Origin: Polaribacter sp. WD7
GTDB lineage: Bacteria > Bacteroidota > Bacteroidia > Flavobacteriales > Flavobacteriaceae
Assembly: GCF_003335085.1 (NCBI RefSeq)
Contig: NZ_QPEJ01000018.1
Coordinates: 434,001 to 498,000, forward strand
DNA length: 64,000 nt
Reading direction: 5' to 3'
This document shows, piece after piece, positions 19,101-27,573 of the stretch. Made by a program: the position numbers and the translations under genes. Position 1 is the stretch's first letter; the number at the start of each line of letters is the position of its first letter. Under the pieces are notes generated by a model. The model was not told the origin of the DNA. It ran no database searches and worked only from the letters and a program-made list of their open reading frames with translations.

Positions 19101-19812
19101 TTAAAGAATAATACCCACCGTGAGGACCATTTGTAAAAACAGGATGATGTAGCGCAACCAACGTTGTTTTTCCTTGAGATTTTTTGATTAAACTTTCAAA
19201 TTCTTCAAAAAACTTTTTTCTTGTTTTTATTTCGCAATCATCGTTTATTCCAGGATGTTTGTCCCAATTGGTAACATACCAATGAGAATCTACAACAATG
19301 ACATTAATTTCATCATTAATTTCAATTTTTTCTAAAGGACACCCTTTTTCTGGTTGAAAAGAATTTTTACCAAGTGCTTTGTCTACTAACTTTTCTTGTC
19401 TTCTTAACCCTTTTAAACCATTGTACCAATCATGATTTCCGGGAATTACAATTGTTTTTCCTGGGAATTTTTTACCAATATCGGTTTGTACTTTTAACCT
19501 ATGTTTGGCAAGTTTGTAATTTTTAGAATTTTTATCGGGAATTCCCTTAGGATATACATTATCTCCTAAAAAAATTAGTGTAGCATTTTTTTTGGCCTTT
19601 AAAATTTCTTTATCTAAATAAGCTAATGCAGAATCTTTTTTATATAAATCTGAGTTACCAGCATCACCTATTAAATAGAAAGAATGTAAAACATTTAAAC
19701 TATCTTTTTTTGGTGTAAACTGATGATCATTTACAACTTGCATTTTAAGGGTTGCACAAGAAACAAATAAAATTGTTATAGTGATAAAAAAGAGAAGTTT
19801 GTGTAGTTTCAT
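16111..19812 (-). CDS. Metallophosphoesterase - outer membrane barrel fusion
   Basis: This 1233-residue lipoprotein (lipobox Phe-Val-Ser-Cys, residue about 19) has three parts. Residues 45-350 are a calcineurin-like phosphoesterase with the full metal set: Ile-Gly-Asp-Ala-Gly, Leu-Gly-Asp-Asn, Gly-Asn-His-Asp, Leu-His-His-Pro and Gly-His-Glu-His. Residues about 430-640 contain Gly-Asp-Trp-Asp-Arg-His (597-602) and Arg-Asp-Arg-Asp (624-627), which resemble the catalytic and metal-binding motifs of HipA/CotH/Fam20-type kinases. The rest to the C-terminal Phe is a D15/BamA-like beta-barrel. It would sit in the outer membrane with its enzyme domain in the periplasm. It follows mobA-like by 3 bp. 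Confidence 0.9.
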   Translation of the reverse strand: MKLHKLLFFITITILFVSCATLKMQVVNDHQFTPKKDSLNVLHSFYLIGDAGNSDLYKKDSALAYLDKEILKAKKNATLIFLGDNVYPKGIPDKNSKNYKLAKHRLKVQTDIGKKFPGKTIVIPGNHDWYNGLKGLRRQEKLVDKALGKNSFQPEKGCPLEKIEINDEINVIVVDSHWYVTNWDKHPGINDDCEIKTRKKFFEEFESLIKKSQGKTTLVALHHPVFTNGPHGGYYSLKSHMKPLPILGSIQNILRKTSGVTNTDQQNFKYNDLRKRIITISQQNEKVIFVSGHEHSLQYIVKENLPQIVSGSGSKLTAVKNVNGGVFGYGTQGFARLDVYEDGSSTVHFYTAKERKIVFEANVFDKDSVAKFSDFPNVNLTHKKASVYTQKEVDKSKLYKLLWGKRYRQYFGTKVNVPTVSLDTLYGGLTPVRRGGGHQSKSLRLKDKKGREYVMRALRKNAVQYLQSVVFKDQYVEGQFEGTLTQDLLMDVFTGSHPYAPFTVDKLAEAIDIYHTKPVLFYVPKQKKLGEFNLDYGDELYMIEERTDEGHGDKKNFGYSNNLISTDDLRKNLKKDEKYILDEETYIRARLFDMLIGDWDRHQDQWRWAEFKKGDNIVYKPVPRDRDQVFSIFGDGFLLNFLTNALPGLKGLRSYQEDLKNPKWFSYSAYPLDMMLITRSGKEVWKQQAIRIQNQITDDVIDSALAKFPKEVQDETINDIKKKLIGRKKNLKKIAERYFKYLNDFQVVLGTNKDDWFDIERFENGDTKITAYRIKDGKKADVLLQKTYSNTITKEIWIYGLDDDDIFNVNGKKGKNAIKLKIIGGLDNDTYEVNVKNKVRVYDHKTKKNTFKTKRIHKKLTDNYKTNTYDYTKTKSTTNLISPAIGFNPDDGVKLGLKKTILVNNFERNPFTSKHVLSGFYYFATRGYELKYTSEFANIFDKWNLGIASNYTSPNFARNFFGFGNGSINTEANKDDPNLDFNRARIRRFNAGSFIKWRGDLGAKIKIGIQYQNFDVERTPGRFIDNPQFPAKNRIFSIQQFLNAEASYTYEHSDNASFPTLGVSFTSKLGFTNNIQEARSFAYNITSLAITHKLIPNGKLVLASKAKGHFIIGRDFEFYQAANIGANEGLRGFRNERFNGKNSFVQTTDIRWNASKLKTALLPLNLGFYGGFDYGKVWGTPNSLSANAINSTTLHTSYGGGFFINAANMFGGTIGYFGSKDGSRIEISLGFDF

Positions 19813-19815
19813 AAG

Positions 19816-20409
19816 TTAAATACTATTTAGGTAATTTAAATAATCTTCAGGAGTATCAATATCAACTAAATTTGTAGGCAAGTTACAGAAAATAATATCT
19901 TTTTCGTTTTTTTTTAGTAATTCTTTAGCGCCCTTATCTCCCGTAATTTTCAATAACTTTTTAAAGTATGTATACGGAAAGATAGCAGGAACACCTGCTT
20001 TACCTTGATAATTTGAGGCAACAATTTTAGAAGTATTGTTGTTAAAGATAGCTATCATTTTAGCTAAATAGGTTGAAGATATTGCGGGTTGATCTGCTAA
20101 AATGATAAAAATACCTTTATAACTATGTGTATTAGTATTTACATGACGTAGACCAGCTATAATACTAGAACTTAAGCCCTCATTGTAGTTAGGGTTTATA
20201 ATATACTTTAGCTCATTTGTGTTAATTTCTTTTTGGATACGGTTTGCGTTTGCTCCTAAAACACAAAACACGGTGCTGTTTTTTAGTGCTTTTACTTTAT
20301 CAATAGTAATTTCTAAAAGCGTTTTGTGGTTTACTTTAAGAAGTTGTTTAATACCATTCATTCTTGATGATTTTCCTGCGGCTAAAAGTAAAATAGCAAT
20401 ATCTTTCAT
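19816..20409 (-). CDS. MobA/MocA-like nucleotidyltransferase
   Basis: The 197-residue product is an NTP-transferase of the molybdenum cofactor cytidylyl/guanylyltransferase class. The nucleotide-binding motif Leu-Leu-Ala-Ala-Gly-Lys-Ser-Ser-Arg-Met is at residues about 8-17, with a following Lys near 22. Ala-Asp-Gln-Pro near residue 105 is the metal-binding motif of MocA-type enzymes. The gene directly abuts xdhC (TAA then ATG). In this operon it most likely makes a dinucleotide form of the cofactor for the hydroxylase encoded upstream. Cytidine rather than guanosine is probable but inferred. Confidence 0.9.
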   Translation of the reverse strand: MKDIAILLLAAGKSSRMNGIKQLLKVNHKTLLEITIDKVKALKNSTVFCVLGANANRIQKEINTNELKYIINPNYNEGLSSSIIAGLRHVNTNTHSYKGIFIILADQPAISSTYLAKMIAIFNNNTSKIVASNYQGKAGVPAIFPYTYFKKLLKITGDKGAKELLKKNEKDIIFCNLPTNLVDIDTPEDYLNYLNSI

Positions 20410-21426
20410 TTAAGAACTGTGTATCTTTCCATTCAAATTTCTTAGAGAAAAAGGTTCTTTTTTTCTAACTACAGATAAGATTTCTGCTAGAATAGAAACG
20501 GCAATTTCTTCTGGGGTTTGAGCGCCAATATGTAAACCAGCAGGAGTATAAATTGTATCTAAAAAAGCATCAGAAATATCAGGTACATAATCAAAAAGAT
20601 CAGAGAATAAACGTTCTCGACGTTTAGGAGCACCTAAAATACCAATATATTTTGCTTGATGTTTAGCCAATTGGATAACATATTTTAGATCTTGAACGTA
20701 ACTATGATTCATAATTACAATAGCCGTATGTTTATCTATATTAGAAAACTGAATAGTTTCTGGACTTTCTCCAACTACGGTAGTTGCTCCAGAAAAATCA
20801 TGCAATTGTTTGCTGTCTTTTGCAGCGGTAATTACGTCTACTTGCCATCCTAAATTTGCACTAATTTTACAAAGTTTAACAGCATCATGCTCACCACCAA
20901 TAATAATAAGTCTAAAAGCAGGTTGTACTATTTGTGTAAAAGAGATTGTATTTTTTTTAGGCTCAAATTTGTTAGAAAATGTAAATTGTTGCTTATTGTT
21001 AAAAGTAATTTGAGAACCAAAAGTTCCAAAGCTTTCATCCTGTAATGCGTACCAACTTTCAATTTTTAAAGTTTCTCTATTTAAAATTGCTTTAGAGTAC
21101 GAGGCTAAAAAATTATCAGTAACAAAAAAAGGTTCAATTAAAATATATAGAATTCCTTCGCAACCCAATCTATATCTGCCATCATAAGTAATAATTTTTG
21201 ATTTTCCATCTAAAAAAACAGAGGTGCTTCTTTGTATGATTTCTTTTTCTACGCAACCACCACTAACGGCTCCTACATAGTTTAAATCTTCAGAAATTAA
21301 CATTCTAACCCCAGGTTTTCGATAAGAAGAACCATTTAAATGAACCACAGAAGCCAACACATTTTTCAATCCTTTTTGTTGATTGATAACACTTTGCTTT
21401 AGTATTTCTTTAAGTTCATGAATCAT
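20410..21426 (-). CDS. xdhC: XdhC family molybdenum cofactor insertion protein
   Basis: The 338-residue product has the two XdhC/CoxI domains. The N-terminal block contains Gly-Ser-Ser-Tyr-Arg-x-Pro-Gly-x-x-Met near residue 32 and Gly-Ala-Val-Ser-Gly-Gly-Cys-Val-Glu near 52. The C-terminal Rossmann part contains Ile-Ile-Gly-Gly-Glu-His near residue 176 and Ile-Gly-Ile-Leu-Gly-Ala near 270. XdhC chaperones bind the matured cofactor, promote its sulfuration and deliver it to xanthine-dehydrogenase-type enzymes. The only candidate client here is the large subunit at 24177-26330. A 71-bp gap separates it from the upstream OsmC fusion. Confidence 0.93.
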   Translation of the reverse strand: MIHELKEILKQSVINQQKGLKNVLASVVHLNGSSYRKPGVRMLISEDLNYVGAVSGGCVEKEIIQRSTSVFLDGKSKIITYDGRYRLGCEGILYILIEPFFVTDNFLASYSKAILNRETLKIESWYALQDESFGTFGSQITFNNKQQFTFSNKFEPKKNTISFTQIVQPAFRLIIIGGEHDAVKLCKISANLGWQVDVITAAKDSKQLHDFSGATTVVGESPETIQFSNIDKHTAIVIMNHSYVQDLKYVIQLAKHQAKYIGILGAPKRRERLFSDLFDYVPDISDAFLDTIYTPAGLHIGAQTPEEIAVSILAEILSVVRKKEPFSLRNLNGKIHSS

Positions 21427-21497
21427 TAAAAACTACATCTTTATTTCTTGAAAAACATACTGTTTCTTCAAAAACTCTTTTTACGAAGATATTATTT

Positions 21498-22715
21498 TTA
21501 AATCAATTCTGTGTCTATAATAGTAGTGGTTAATAATGTTTTGTGAACTGGACATTTAGATGCAATTTCTTTAAGTCTTTTTCTTTGCGTTTCATCTAAA
21601 TTGCCTACTAATTTTAACTTTTTTTGAAGATGATCTAAACGTGTAGGTTTGTCTAATTCTATCCCTAAATCATCACTATGTTTTTTAGAATAGGTTATGT
21701 AAGCAAATACTTCTTGTAAGTCCCACTTTTTACGTTCTGCATACATTTTTAAGGTCATAACTGTACAAGCCGCTAAACCAGCACTTAGATAATCGTATGG
21801 AGACGGACCAAAATCATCACCTCCAATGGTAGCAGGTTCATCAGCAATAAAAGAATGTTTTTTGGTTTGTATAGAAGTTGTAAAATTATCTTCTTGTATA
21901 TTTAAATGCGCTACCAATTGTTCTCCGTTTATTTGTAACATTTCATTTTCTTCGGGTTCACAGTATTTATCTACCCAAGTACCAATTAAATTGCCCACGT
22001 ATACGCTATCAGAATTCTTAGAAAGCAAATGATCTGCATCGTCTAAACTAATAAAACTCTTTGGATGCATTGCATTATGATAAATTTGATGTGCATTTTC
22101 TATACCCACGATATTGTCAAAAGGAGCATGCATGACCAGAATAGGTTTTCTAAGTTCTTTTATAATTTTTGGTAAGTCTGTTTTATGAAAATCTTTTACA
22201 AAATCTTGATTTATAACAAAGGGTCTTCCACCAATTGTAACTTCAACTTCTCCTTTTTCTGCAACTTCTTCTACTGCATGAGAAAATAAATGCGTTACAT
22301 GCCCCACAGTTGCAGGCGCACCAACAGTTGCCACTGCTTTAATATTTTTTAATTTAGAAGCAGCTACAATAGCTGCAGCACCACCTAAAGAATGCCCTAC
22401 TAATAAACTAGGAGACTTGTAATGTTTTGTTATGTAGTCATTTACAGCTAGTAAATCATCTACATTGGCAGAAAAATGGCTGTCAGAAAAATCACCTTCA
22501 CTTCTTCCTAAACCTGTAAAATCAAACCTTACAACCCCAAAACTGTGATTAGATAAAGAACGACTGATGTTTTTTACAGCATTAAAATTACTATTGCAAG
22601 AAAAGCAATGTGCAAAAATTGCAAAATGATTTGGTTTTTGATTGGCAGGTAACTCTAAATAAGCTCTTAGTTTTAGTCCTTTTTTGTTTTCAATTTCAAG
22701 TCTAATTGTATTCAT
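21498..22715 (-). CDS. Alpha/beta hydrolase - OsmC fusion protein
   Basis: The 405-residue product joins an alpha/beta hydrolase (residues about 1-245, nucleophile elbow Gly-His-Ser-Leu-Gly-Gly near 107-112, Asp and His candidates near 197 and 227) to an OsmC domain (about 265-405). The OsmC part has the two redox cysteines in Ala-Ala-Cys-Thr near residue 325 and Lys-Cys-Pro-Val-His near 390. OsmC/Ohr proteins reduce organic hydroperoxides using a thiol cofactor. This bifunctional architecture is known in bacteria; the hydrolase substrate is not. It begins 12 bp after the diverged msrA gene, in the same operon. Confidence 0.93.
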   Translation of the reverse strand: MNTIRLEIENKKGLKLRAYLELPANQKPNHFAIFAHCFSCNSNFNAVKNISRSLSNHSFGVVRFDFTGLGRSEGDFSDSHFSANVDDLLAVNDYITKHYKSPSLLVGHSLGGAAAIVAASKLKNIKAVATVGAPATVGHVTHLFSHAVEEVAEKGEVEVTIGGRPFVINQDFVKDFHKTDLPKIIKELRKPILVMHAPFDNIVGIENAHQIYHNAMHPKSFISLDDADHLLSKNSDSVYVGNLIGTWVDKYCEPEENEMLQINGEQLVAHLNIQEDNFTTSIQTKKHSFIADEPATIGGDDFGPSPYDYLSAGLAACTVMTLKMYAERKKWDLQEVFAYITYSKKHSDDLGIELDKPTRLDHLQKKLKLVGNLDETQRKRLKEIASKCPVHKTLLTTTIIDTELI

Positions 22716-22727
22716 AAGGTTGGTTTT

Positions 22728-23243
22728 TTACGTAGTCGAAATCAAATGACTTACTTTACTAGTATCTATTTTTGATGAAAATTTTTGAAGTAATAATTTT
22801 AGCTTAGGATCTATATAATTTTGACAAAAAGGTTTTTTAGGATTGGCTAAATAATAATTCTGAAATTCTTCCGTAGAGGGTTTAAATTGATGAAAAGCCA
22901 ATATTTGAGTTATAATTTTGTTAGAAAATTTTGATTGAAATGCTTTAAGAAGTGGTTCAATTTCTTTTTTTTGATGCTCAGAAAAATAGTAAACTGCAGA
23001 ACGATATTTGTTTCTCATAGAATGATTGCTAGTACTTTTATGAGTTAATAAATGGATGTGCAGTAATGTTTTTAAATCTATATTTTCATTATAATGTACT
23101 ACAACTGCTTCAGAAAAAGTAGCGTTATCATGTAAAGAAGCTACCCAACCTTGTTCTACTTTGGCAACACCAATTAGAGATTGAAAAACGGCTTCTGTGC
23201 ACCAATGACAACCTCCTCCAAAAGCAATTCTAGTTAATTCCAT
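22728..23243 (-). CDS. Divergent MsrA-type sulfoxide reductase
   Basis: The 171-residue product belongs to the MsrA fold by its N-terminal Gly-Gly-Gly-Cys-x-Trp-Cys motif (catalytic Cys12), a Glu in Phe-Ser-Glu-Ala-Val-Val near residue 45, and Arg-Ser-Ala-Val-Tyr-Tyr near 82. It differs from canonical MsrA, such as the copy at 29446, in key ways: His13 replaces the conserved Phe, and the Gly-Tyr-Ser-Gly-Gly and Thr-Gly-His-Ala-Glu blocks are lost. It overlaps the aldo/keto reductase gene by 10 bp. It probably still reduces a sulfoxide, but substrate preference may have shifted. Confidence 0.88.
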   Translation of the reverse strand: MELTRIAFGGGCHWCTEAVFQSLIGVAKVEQGWVASLHDNATFSEAVVVHYNENIDLKTLLHIHLLTHKSTSNHSMRNKYRSAVYYFSEHQKKEIEPLLKAFQSKFSNKIITQILAFHQFKPSTEEFQNYYLANPKKPFCQNYIDPKLKLLLQKFSSKIDTSKVSHLISTT

Positions 23244-24184
23244 TGCAATTGTTTTCTTTCTGACCAGTAAAATTCTGGAGAAATATTAAAAGATTGTAAT
23301 GTTTTCATATCCTCATCAGAAAGCAACAAAGAAGATGCTTTTAAGTTTTGGTGCAACTGTTTTGTAGAGCTTGCACCACTCAATACAGTTGCATTTGGTA
23401 TGCTTTGCAAACAAAACTGCAATGCAATGGCATCTACACCAACATTGTATTTTAATGTCAAATCTTTCAACTTGCCATACATAGCTGTGTAGTTTTGATA
23501 GTTTGTATTCGGAAAAACTCTACCATTTGCTAGAGCTTCTTTAATCACTATCGACTTTTTTTGACGAATCAATTCATTAGCAATAGCTAAAAAACTTTGA
23601 TCTAAAAAGTTGTAAGTAACTTGAAAAACGTCAAAAATAGGAGATTCATCTACTAGAACCTCTAATGCTTTTTTTATGATTTCTACTTGATTTGATCCAG
23701 AAGTAGTGATGCCGATTTTTAAATTGTACTCTTTTTTTAAAAATGCCAATTGTTTTAAAACTTCAGAATTTTCTAAAACTCCTGTGTCTAATGTTGCTGA
23801 GTGAATTTGATATACCTTTAAATAAGGCAAAAGTTGTTTAGAAAAATGCCATTGCTCATTTAGTTTTTGCAAACTATGTTCTTTAACCTCGTGTACTTTT
23901 GCGTTGGCGTTAAAGTTTGCTGTATATGTATATCCCCATTTTGTAGCTACTTGTATGCTGTTGTCATTTTTTGTTTGTAACCATTCTAATAACAATTCTT
24001 CTGCTAAACCATAACCAGGTGCAGTATCAAAATATCGTACGCCTGCTTTGTACGCTTCTTCTAAGACAGAAAAACTTTGTGCTCTAAATGCTGAAACATC
24101 AGAATTATCGCAATTTTCAAGACGAATGTTTATGTATTGAGGTCTTCCTAAAGCAGCTGTACCTAAACCTATCTTTTTATTCAT
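23234..24184 (-). CDS. Aldo/keto reductase
   Basis: The 316-residue product has the AKR catalytic tetrad: Asp and Tyr in Phe-Asp-Thr-Ala-Pro-Gly-Tyr-Gly near residues 52-59, Lys in Ala-Thr-Lys-Trp-Gly near 83 and His in Tyr-Gln-Ile-His-Ser near 128. The barrel is complete and of normal length. It uses NAD(P)H to reduce aldehydes or ketones; the substrate is unknown. It overlaps the molybdenum hydroxylase gene upstream by 8 bp and msrA downstream by 10 bp. Translational coupling in one pathway is therefore likely. Confidence 0.93.
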   Translation of the reverse strand: MNKKIGLGTAALGRPQYINIRLENCDNSDVSAFRAQSFSVLEEAYKAGVRYFDTAPGYGLAEELLLEWLQTKNDNSIQVATKWGYTYTANFNANAKVHEVKEHSLQKLNEQWHFSKQLLPYLKVYQIHSATLDTGVLENSEVLKQLAFLKKEYNLKIGITTSGSNQVEIIKKALEVLVDESPIFDVFQVTYNFLDQSFLAIANELIRQKKSIVIKEALANGRVFPNTNYQNYTAMYGKLKDLTLKYNVGVDAIALQFCLQSIPNATVLSGASSTKQLHQNLKASSLLLSDEDMKTLQSFNISPEFYWSERKQLQWN

Positions 24185-26330
24185 GTAATTGTAATGGTAA
24201 ATTGGTTAATCTTTTTCCTGTTAATCTTCTCACTGCATTAGCAATGGCTGCTCCAATTGGTCCCATAGGGGGCTCTCCAACAGGTAAAGGAATATCTTTT
24301 CCTTGAATAAAATGGATGTCTATTTCTTTGGGCGCATGTTTTATTAGTGCCATGTCATAAGGCCCGTATATGGTTGGATGTAACGCACCATCTTTAAGTG
24401 TCATTTTTTCAAACATGGCAGCACTCATTCCCATAATTATGGCACCTTCACATTGCGCTTTAACCTGATCTGGATTGACAATAACACCGCAATCAAAAGC
24501 ACAAGTTACCTTGTGCACTTTAATTTGATTGTTTTCTATAGAAACTTCGACAACATGAGCGGCAGGCGAGTTTGTATCTATAGAAGCAGCAAAACCCATT
24601 GCTTTTCCGTTTGTAATGTTATCGTTATAATTTCCTTTTTCAGAAGCCAATGTTATAACATTATACAGTCTTTTCTGATTGCCTTTATTATCAATACTAG
24701 CCAAACGAAAATGGATAGGATTTTTATTTGCTTTTATAGCCATTTCATCTATAAAACTTTCTATAGCAAAAGTATTTGCCAACAACCCTAAACTACGCCA
24801 CCAACTTGTTGCAAAAGGTAAGGTCTGATGCCATTGAACAGCTCTATAATTGGGTATTTTGTCATACATAATATGTGCACCACGCATGGCGCCAATATCT
24901 GTACCCAAAACAGTAGTAGCAATTTTAGGCATCATAATAGAATTGACAGAAACATCTCCACTAGCATAATGATGTTCTAAAGTATCTAAAAAGCCTTCTT
25001 TGTTAAGTTTTCCTTTAACGATATGATGTGTAGGAGGTCTAAACAAATCGTTCTGAAATTCTTCTTTTCTACTAAAGATATATTTTACGGGCTTACCCAC
25101 GACTTTAGAAAGCTGTACGGTTTGTATTGCATGATTGGTATTTAACCTTCTTCCGAAACCACCACCGAGGTAAGTAGGAATAATATTTACATTTTCTTTA
25201 TTTACATCTAATGCTTTTGCAACTGCATTTTGTGTTAAACCAGGAACTTGAGTAGATAAAATTACTGTAATATTGCCATGATTATAATTGGCTACAGCTG
25301 CATTTGGTTCTATTTGAGCATGTGCACCTAAAGGGCTTGTAAATTGAATGCTTGTGGTATCTTTATCATTAATGTCTAGTGCATTTCCTTCTTTTTGGGT
25401 AATCATCTGTTTGCCTTTACCTACTTTAAGCATTTCTCTTAATTCTTCTTCTGTCCAAAGTTTTTCAATGTTCCAATCTATTTCTATAGTTCTTTTTGCA
25501 GCCAAAACTTGCGGATACGATTTAGCAATAATACCAACCCAATCATCAATTTGAACAATTTGTACAACACCACTCATAGATTTAGCAGCAGAAAAATTTG
25601 CCTTTTTAAAAGTAGCACCTACAACACTTGGTCTAATTATACTAGCGTATAACATCTCTGGCATTGTTGCATCTAAACCAAAAATAGGATCACCAAAAAC
25701 TTTTGCATTTAAATCTATACGTTTAATAGGTTTACCAATAAATTTATAGTTTTTTACGGGTTTTAAATCAGGTGTGTCTGGTATTTCCCATTCCGTAATT
25801 CCATTGGCAATTGCAGCATAGGCAATGGTTTCTTTTCCGTTAGAAATTTGCCCTTCTTTTGTAGTTAGTAATGCAATATCAGTATTCAATTTTTTAGCGG
25901 CTTCAATTTTCAACATTTCTCTCATGGTGGCAGAAAGTTCTCGAAGTGGTGTCCATAAACTACTTACAGATAAGCTACCGCCTGTGGCTAAAGCATCTAC
26001 AATTCCTGTTTTTGTTGCTGCACCAATAACTTCTATTTGGTCTATTCTCAAATCCATTTCATCAGCAATCATTTGAGCAAAGCCTGTAAAAGCACCTTGT
26101 CCCATTTCTACTTTGGGAGAATGGAAAATAAGGGTGTTTTTTGCGGTGAGTTCAAACCATAAATTGGGTTCAGTTCCGCTTCCCACGTAAGTGGGAGGTA
26201 AGGTTTCTACCATACCCAAAACTTTTCTTCTAAGAGGATTTCTAAATGCATAAGTGCCTATGGCAAGAACACCCAAAGTGCTTAATCCACCTCTAACTAA
26301 AAATTTTCTGCGAGATATTTTCTTAGTCAT
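24177..26330 (-). CDS. Molybdopterin hydroxylase large subunit (IorB-like)
   Basis: This 717-residue protein belongs to the isoquinoline 1-oxidoreductase/aldehyde dehydrogenase branch of the xanthine oxidase family. A twin-arginine signal (Ser-Arg-Arg-Lys-Phe-Leu, Arg7-Arg8, then a hydrophobic core) predicts Tat export of the folded complex. Cofactor-binding motifs include Gly-Gly-Gly-Phe-Gly-Arg-Arg near residue 392 and, near the C-terminus, Val-Gly-Glu-Pro-Pro-Met-Gly-Pro, where the Glu matches the catalytic base. It overlaps the [2Fe-2S] subunit gene by 8 bp. No FAD subunit is encoded, as expected for enzymes that pass electrons to a cytochrome. The substrate is unknown. Confidence 0.94.
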   Translation of the reverse strand: MTKKISRRKFLVRGGLSTLGVLAIGTYAFRNPLRRKVLGMVETLPPTYVGSGTEPNLWFELTAKNTLIFHSPKVEMGQGAFTGFAQMIADEMDLRIDQIEVIGAATKTGIVDALATGGSLSVSSLWTPLRELSATMREMLKIEAAKKLNTDIALLTTKEGQISNGKETIAYAAIANGITEWEIPDTPDLKPVKNYKFIGKPIKRIDLNAKVFGDPIFGLDATMPEMLYASIIRPSVVGATFKKANFSAAKSMSGVVQIVQIDDWVGIIAKSYPQVLAAKRTIEIDWNIEKLWTEEELREMLKVGKGKQMITQKEGNALDINDKDTTSIQFTSPLGAHAQIEPNAAVANYNHGNITVILSTQVPGLTQNAVAKALDVNKENVNIIPTYLGGGFGRRLNTNHAIQTVQLSKVVGKPVKYIFSRKEEFQNDLFRPPTHHIVKGKLNKEGFLDTLEHHYASGDVSVNSIMMPKIATTVLGTDIGAMRGAHIMYDKIPNYRAVQWHQTLPFATSWWRSLGLLANTFAIESFIDEMAIKANKNPIHFRLASIDNKGNQKRLYNVITLASEKGNYNDNITNGKAMGFAASIDTNSPAAHVVEVSIENNQIKVHKVTCAFDCGVIVNPDQVKAQCEGAIIMGMSAAMFEKMTLKDGALHPTIYGPYDMALIKHAPKEIDIHFIQGKDIPLPVGEPPMGPIGAAIANAVRRLTGKRLTNLPLQLHE

Positions 26331-26811
26331 TTTTATCAGTTTTAGAGTTGGTTTTATGCAAATCTACTGCTCTATGTATGGCTTTACGTATTCTGTAGTA
26401 GGTAGCACATCTGCAAATATTAACAATATTGTTGTCTATATCTTTGTCTGTTGGATTTGGGATTTCATTTAATAAAGCAGCTGTAGCCATCATAAAACCT
26501 GGTTGGCAATAACCACATTGAGGAACAACCTCTTCAATCCAAGCTCGTTGTACAGGATGAGGATTTTCTGGAGTTCCTAAACCTTCTATGGTAGTAATAT
26601 TCTTGCCCTGAGCATATTTTATAGCATAGGAACAAGACCGAACAGCTTGCCCATTAACATGCAACGTACATGCGCCGCAAGCGGCTTTACCACAACCAAA
26701 CTTAGTACCTTTTAGATTTAGTACGTCACGTATTACCCAAAGTAGTGGTGTGTTTTCATCTTCAATTTCTATAGTTGATGGTTTGTTATTTATAGAGAAT
26801 GATATTGTCAT
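26323..26811 (-). CDS. [2Fe-2S] subunit of molybdopterin hydroxylase (IorA-like)
   Basis: The 162-residue product has both clusters of the family. The plant-type N-terminal cluster uses Cys40, Cys45, Cys48 and Cys60; the second cluster uses Cys99, Cys102, Cys133 and Cys135 (Cys-Gly-Tyr-Cys and Cys-Arg-Cys). It has no signal peptide, so it would be exported by hitch-hiking on the Tat signal of the large subunit. It sits 5 bp after the dihaem cytochrome gene. Electrons would flow from the molybdenum centre through these clusters to the cytochrome. Confidence 0.96.
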   Translation of the reverse strand: MTISFSINNKPSTIEIEDENTPLLWVIRDVLNLKGTKFGCGKAACGACTLHVNGQAVRSCSYAIKYAQGKNITTIEGLGTPENPHPVQRAWIEEVVPQCGYCQPGFMMATAALLNEIPNPTDKDIDNNIVNICRCATYYRIRKAIHRAVDLHKTNSKTDKND

Positions 26812-26816
26812 TAGCG

Positions 26817-27425
26817 TTATTTTTTTTGAGGAATAATTGCACCGTCTTTAAACCACTGTTTCACTACTTTTTTATATTCTTCTAGAGGTACAGGTGGTTT
26901 TTCACGAGGAATACCTGCTGCGTTTATACCCGGATTCCAAGCCCATAAAACCAAAGAATGTTCTGTTAAATGATGCATGGTTTCTTCATTTGTTCTACCA
27001 CCATTTCGTTTAGAGTCTAATATTGACGCTGCAATTTCATAGCGGTCTAGACCTTCCCACTTCATACTATGTGGTGCCAAGGCCCATTCTGGATTTCCAG
27101 GAACGCCAGCATAATCATTATTTTCTGATTGATGACAAGTAGTACATTTTGTAGCTTGGTAACCCATATTATTTTGTCCGCCAGAGATGCCAAAATAGTG
27201 AGGGTGACTATCTTCGCCTTGTTTCGGAATGTTATCATTTGGATGACAATTTACACAACGTTTGTGTGTGAGAACATCCATCATCTTATGAAAATTTTTC
27301 TCATTTTCTGATTGTTCTTCAACAACGATATACGTCTCTATATGTGTTCTAGAATAGTTAGAAGCCACTAAAATTCCTGCTACAAGAAATAACGGAATTA
27401 AAAGCTTTTGAATTGATAATTTCAT
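26817..27425 (-). CDS. Dihaem c-type cytochrome (anchored, periplasmic)
   Basis: The 202-residue product has an N-terminal membrane anchor or signal (residues about 6-24) and two haem-binding motifs, Cys-Val-Asn-Cys-His at 57-61 and Cys-Thr-Thr-Cys-His at 94-98. A C-terminal helical part is rich in Pro and Trp. It is the first gene of the hydroxylase operon and is the likely electron acceptor of the [2Fe-2S] subunit. The upstream 148 bp to selO are non-coding. The family is seen with IorAB-type enzymes in Bacteroidetes; the partnership is inferred here. Confidence 0.9.
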   Translation of the reverse strand: MKLSIQKLLIPLFLVAGILVASNYSRTHIETYIVVEEQSENEKNFHKMMDVLTHKRCVNCHPNDNIPKQGEDSHPHYFGISGGQNNMGYQATKCTTCHQSENNDYAGVPGNPEWALAPHSMKWEGLDRYEIAASILDSKRNGGRTNEETMHHLTEHSLVLWAWNPGINAAGIPREKPPVPLEEYKKVVKQWFKDGAIIPQKK

Positions 27426-27573
27426 TAAGGTTTTTTAATAGAAAGTAAGCATTTATATAAAAAAGATACCTTAAAGTTACTGTTTTTTATTGAGTTTTGT
27501 TTGTTAGATGCCAGAAAATTTTAAGCTAAAGACACATTTATAAATAAAGAAAGTAGTATCTATTATTTACCTT

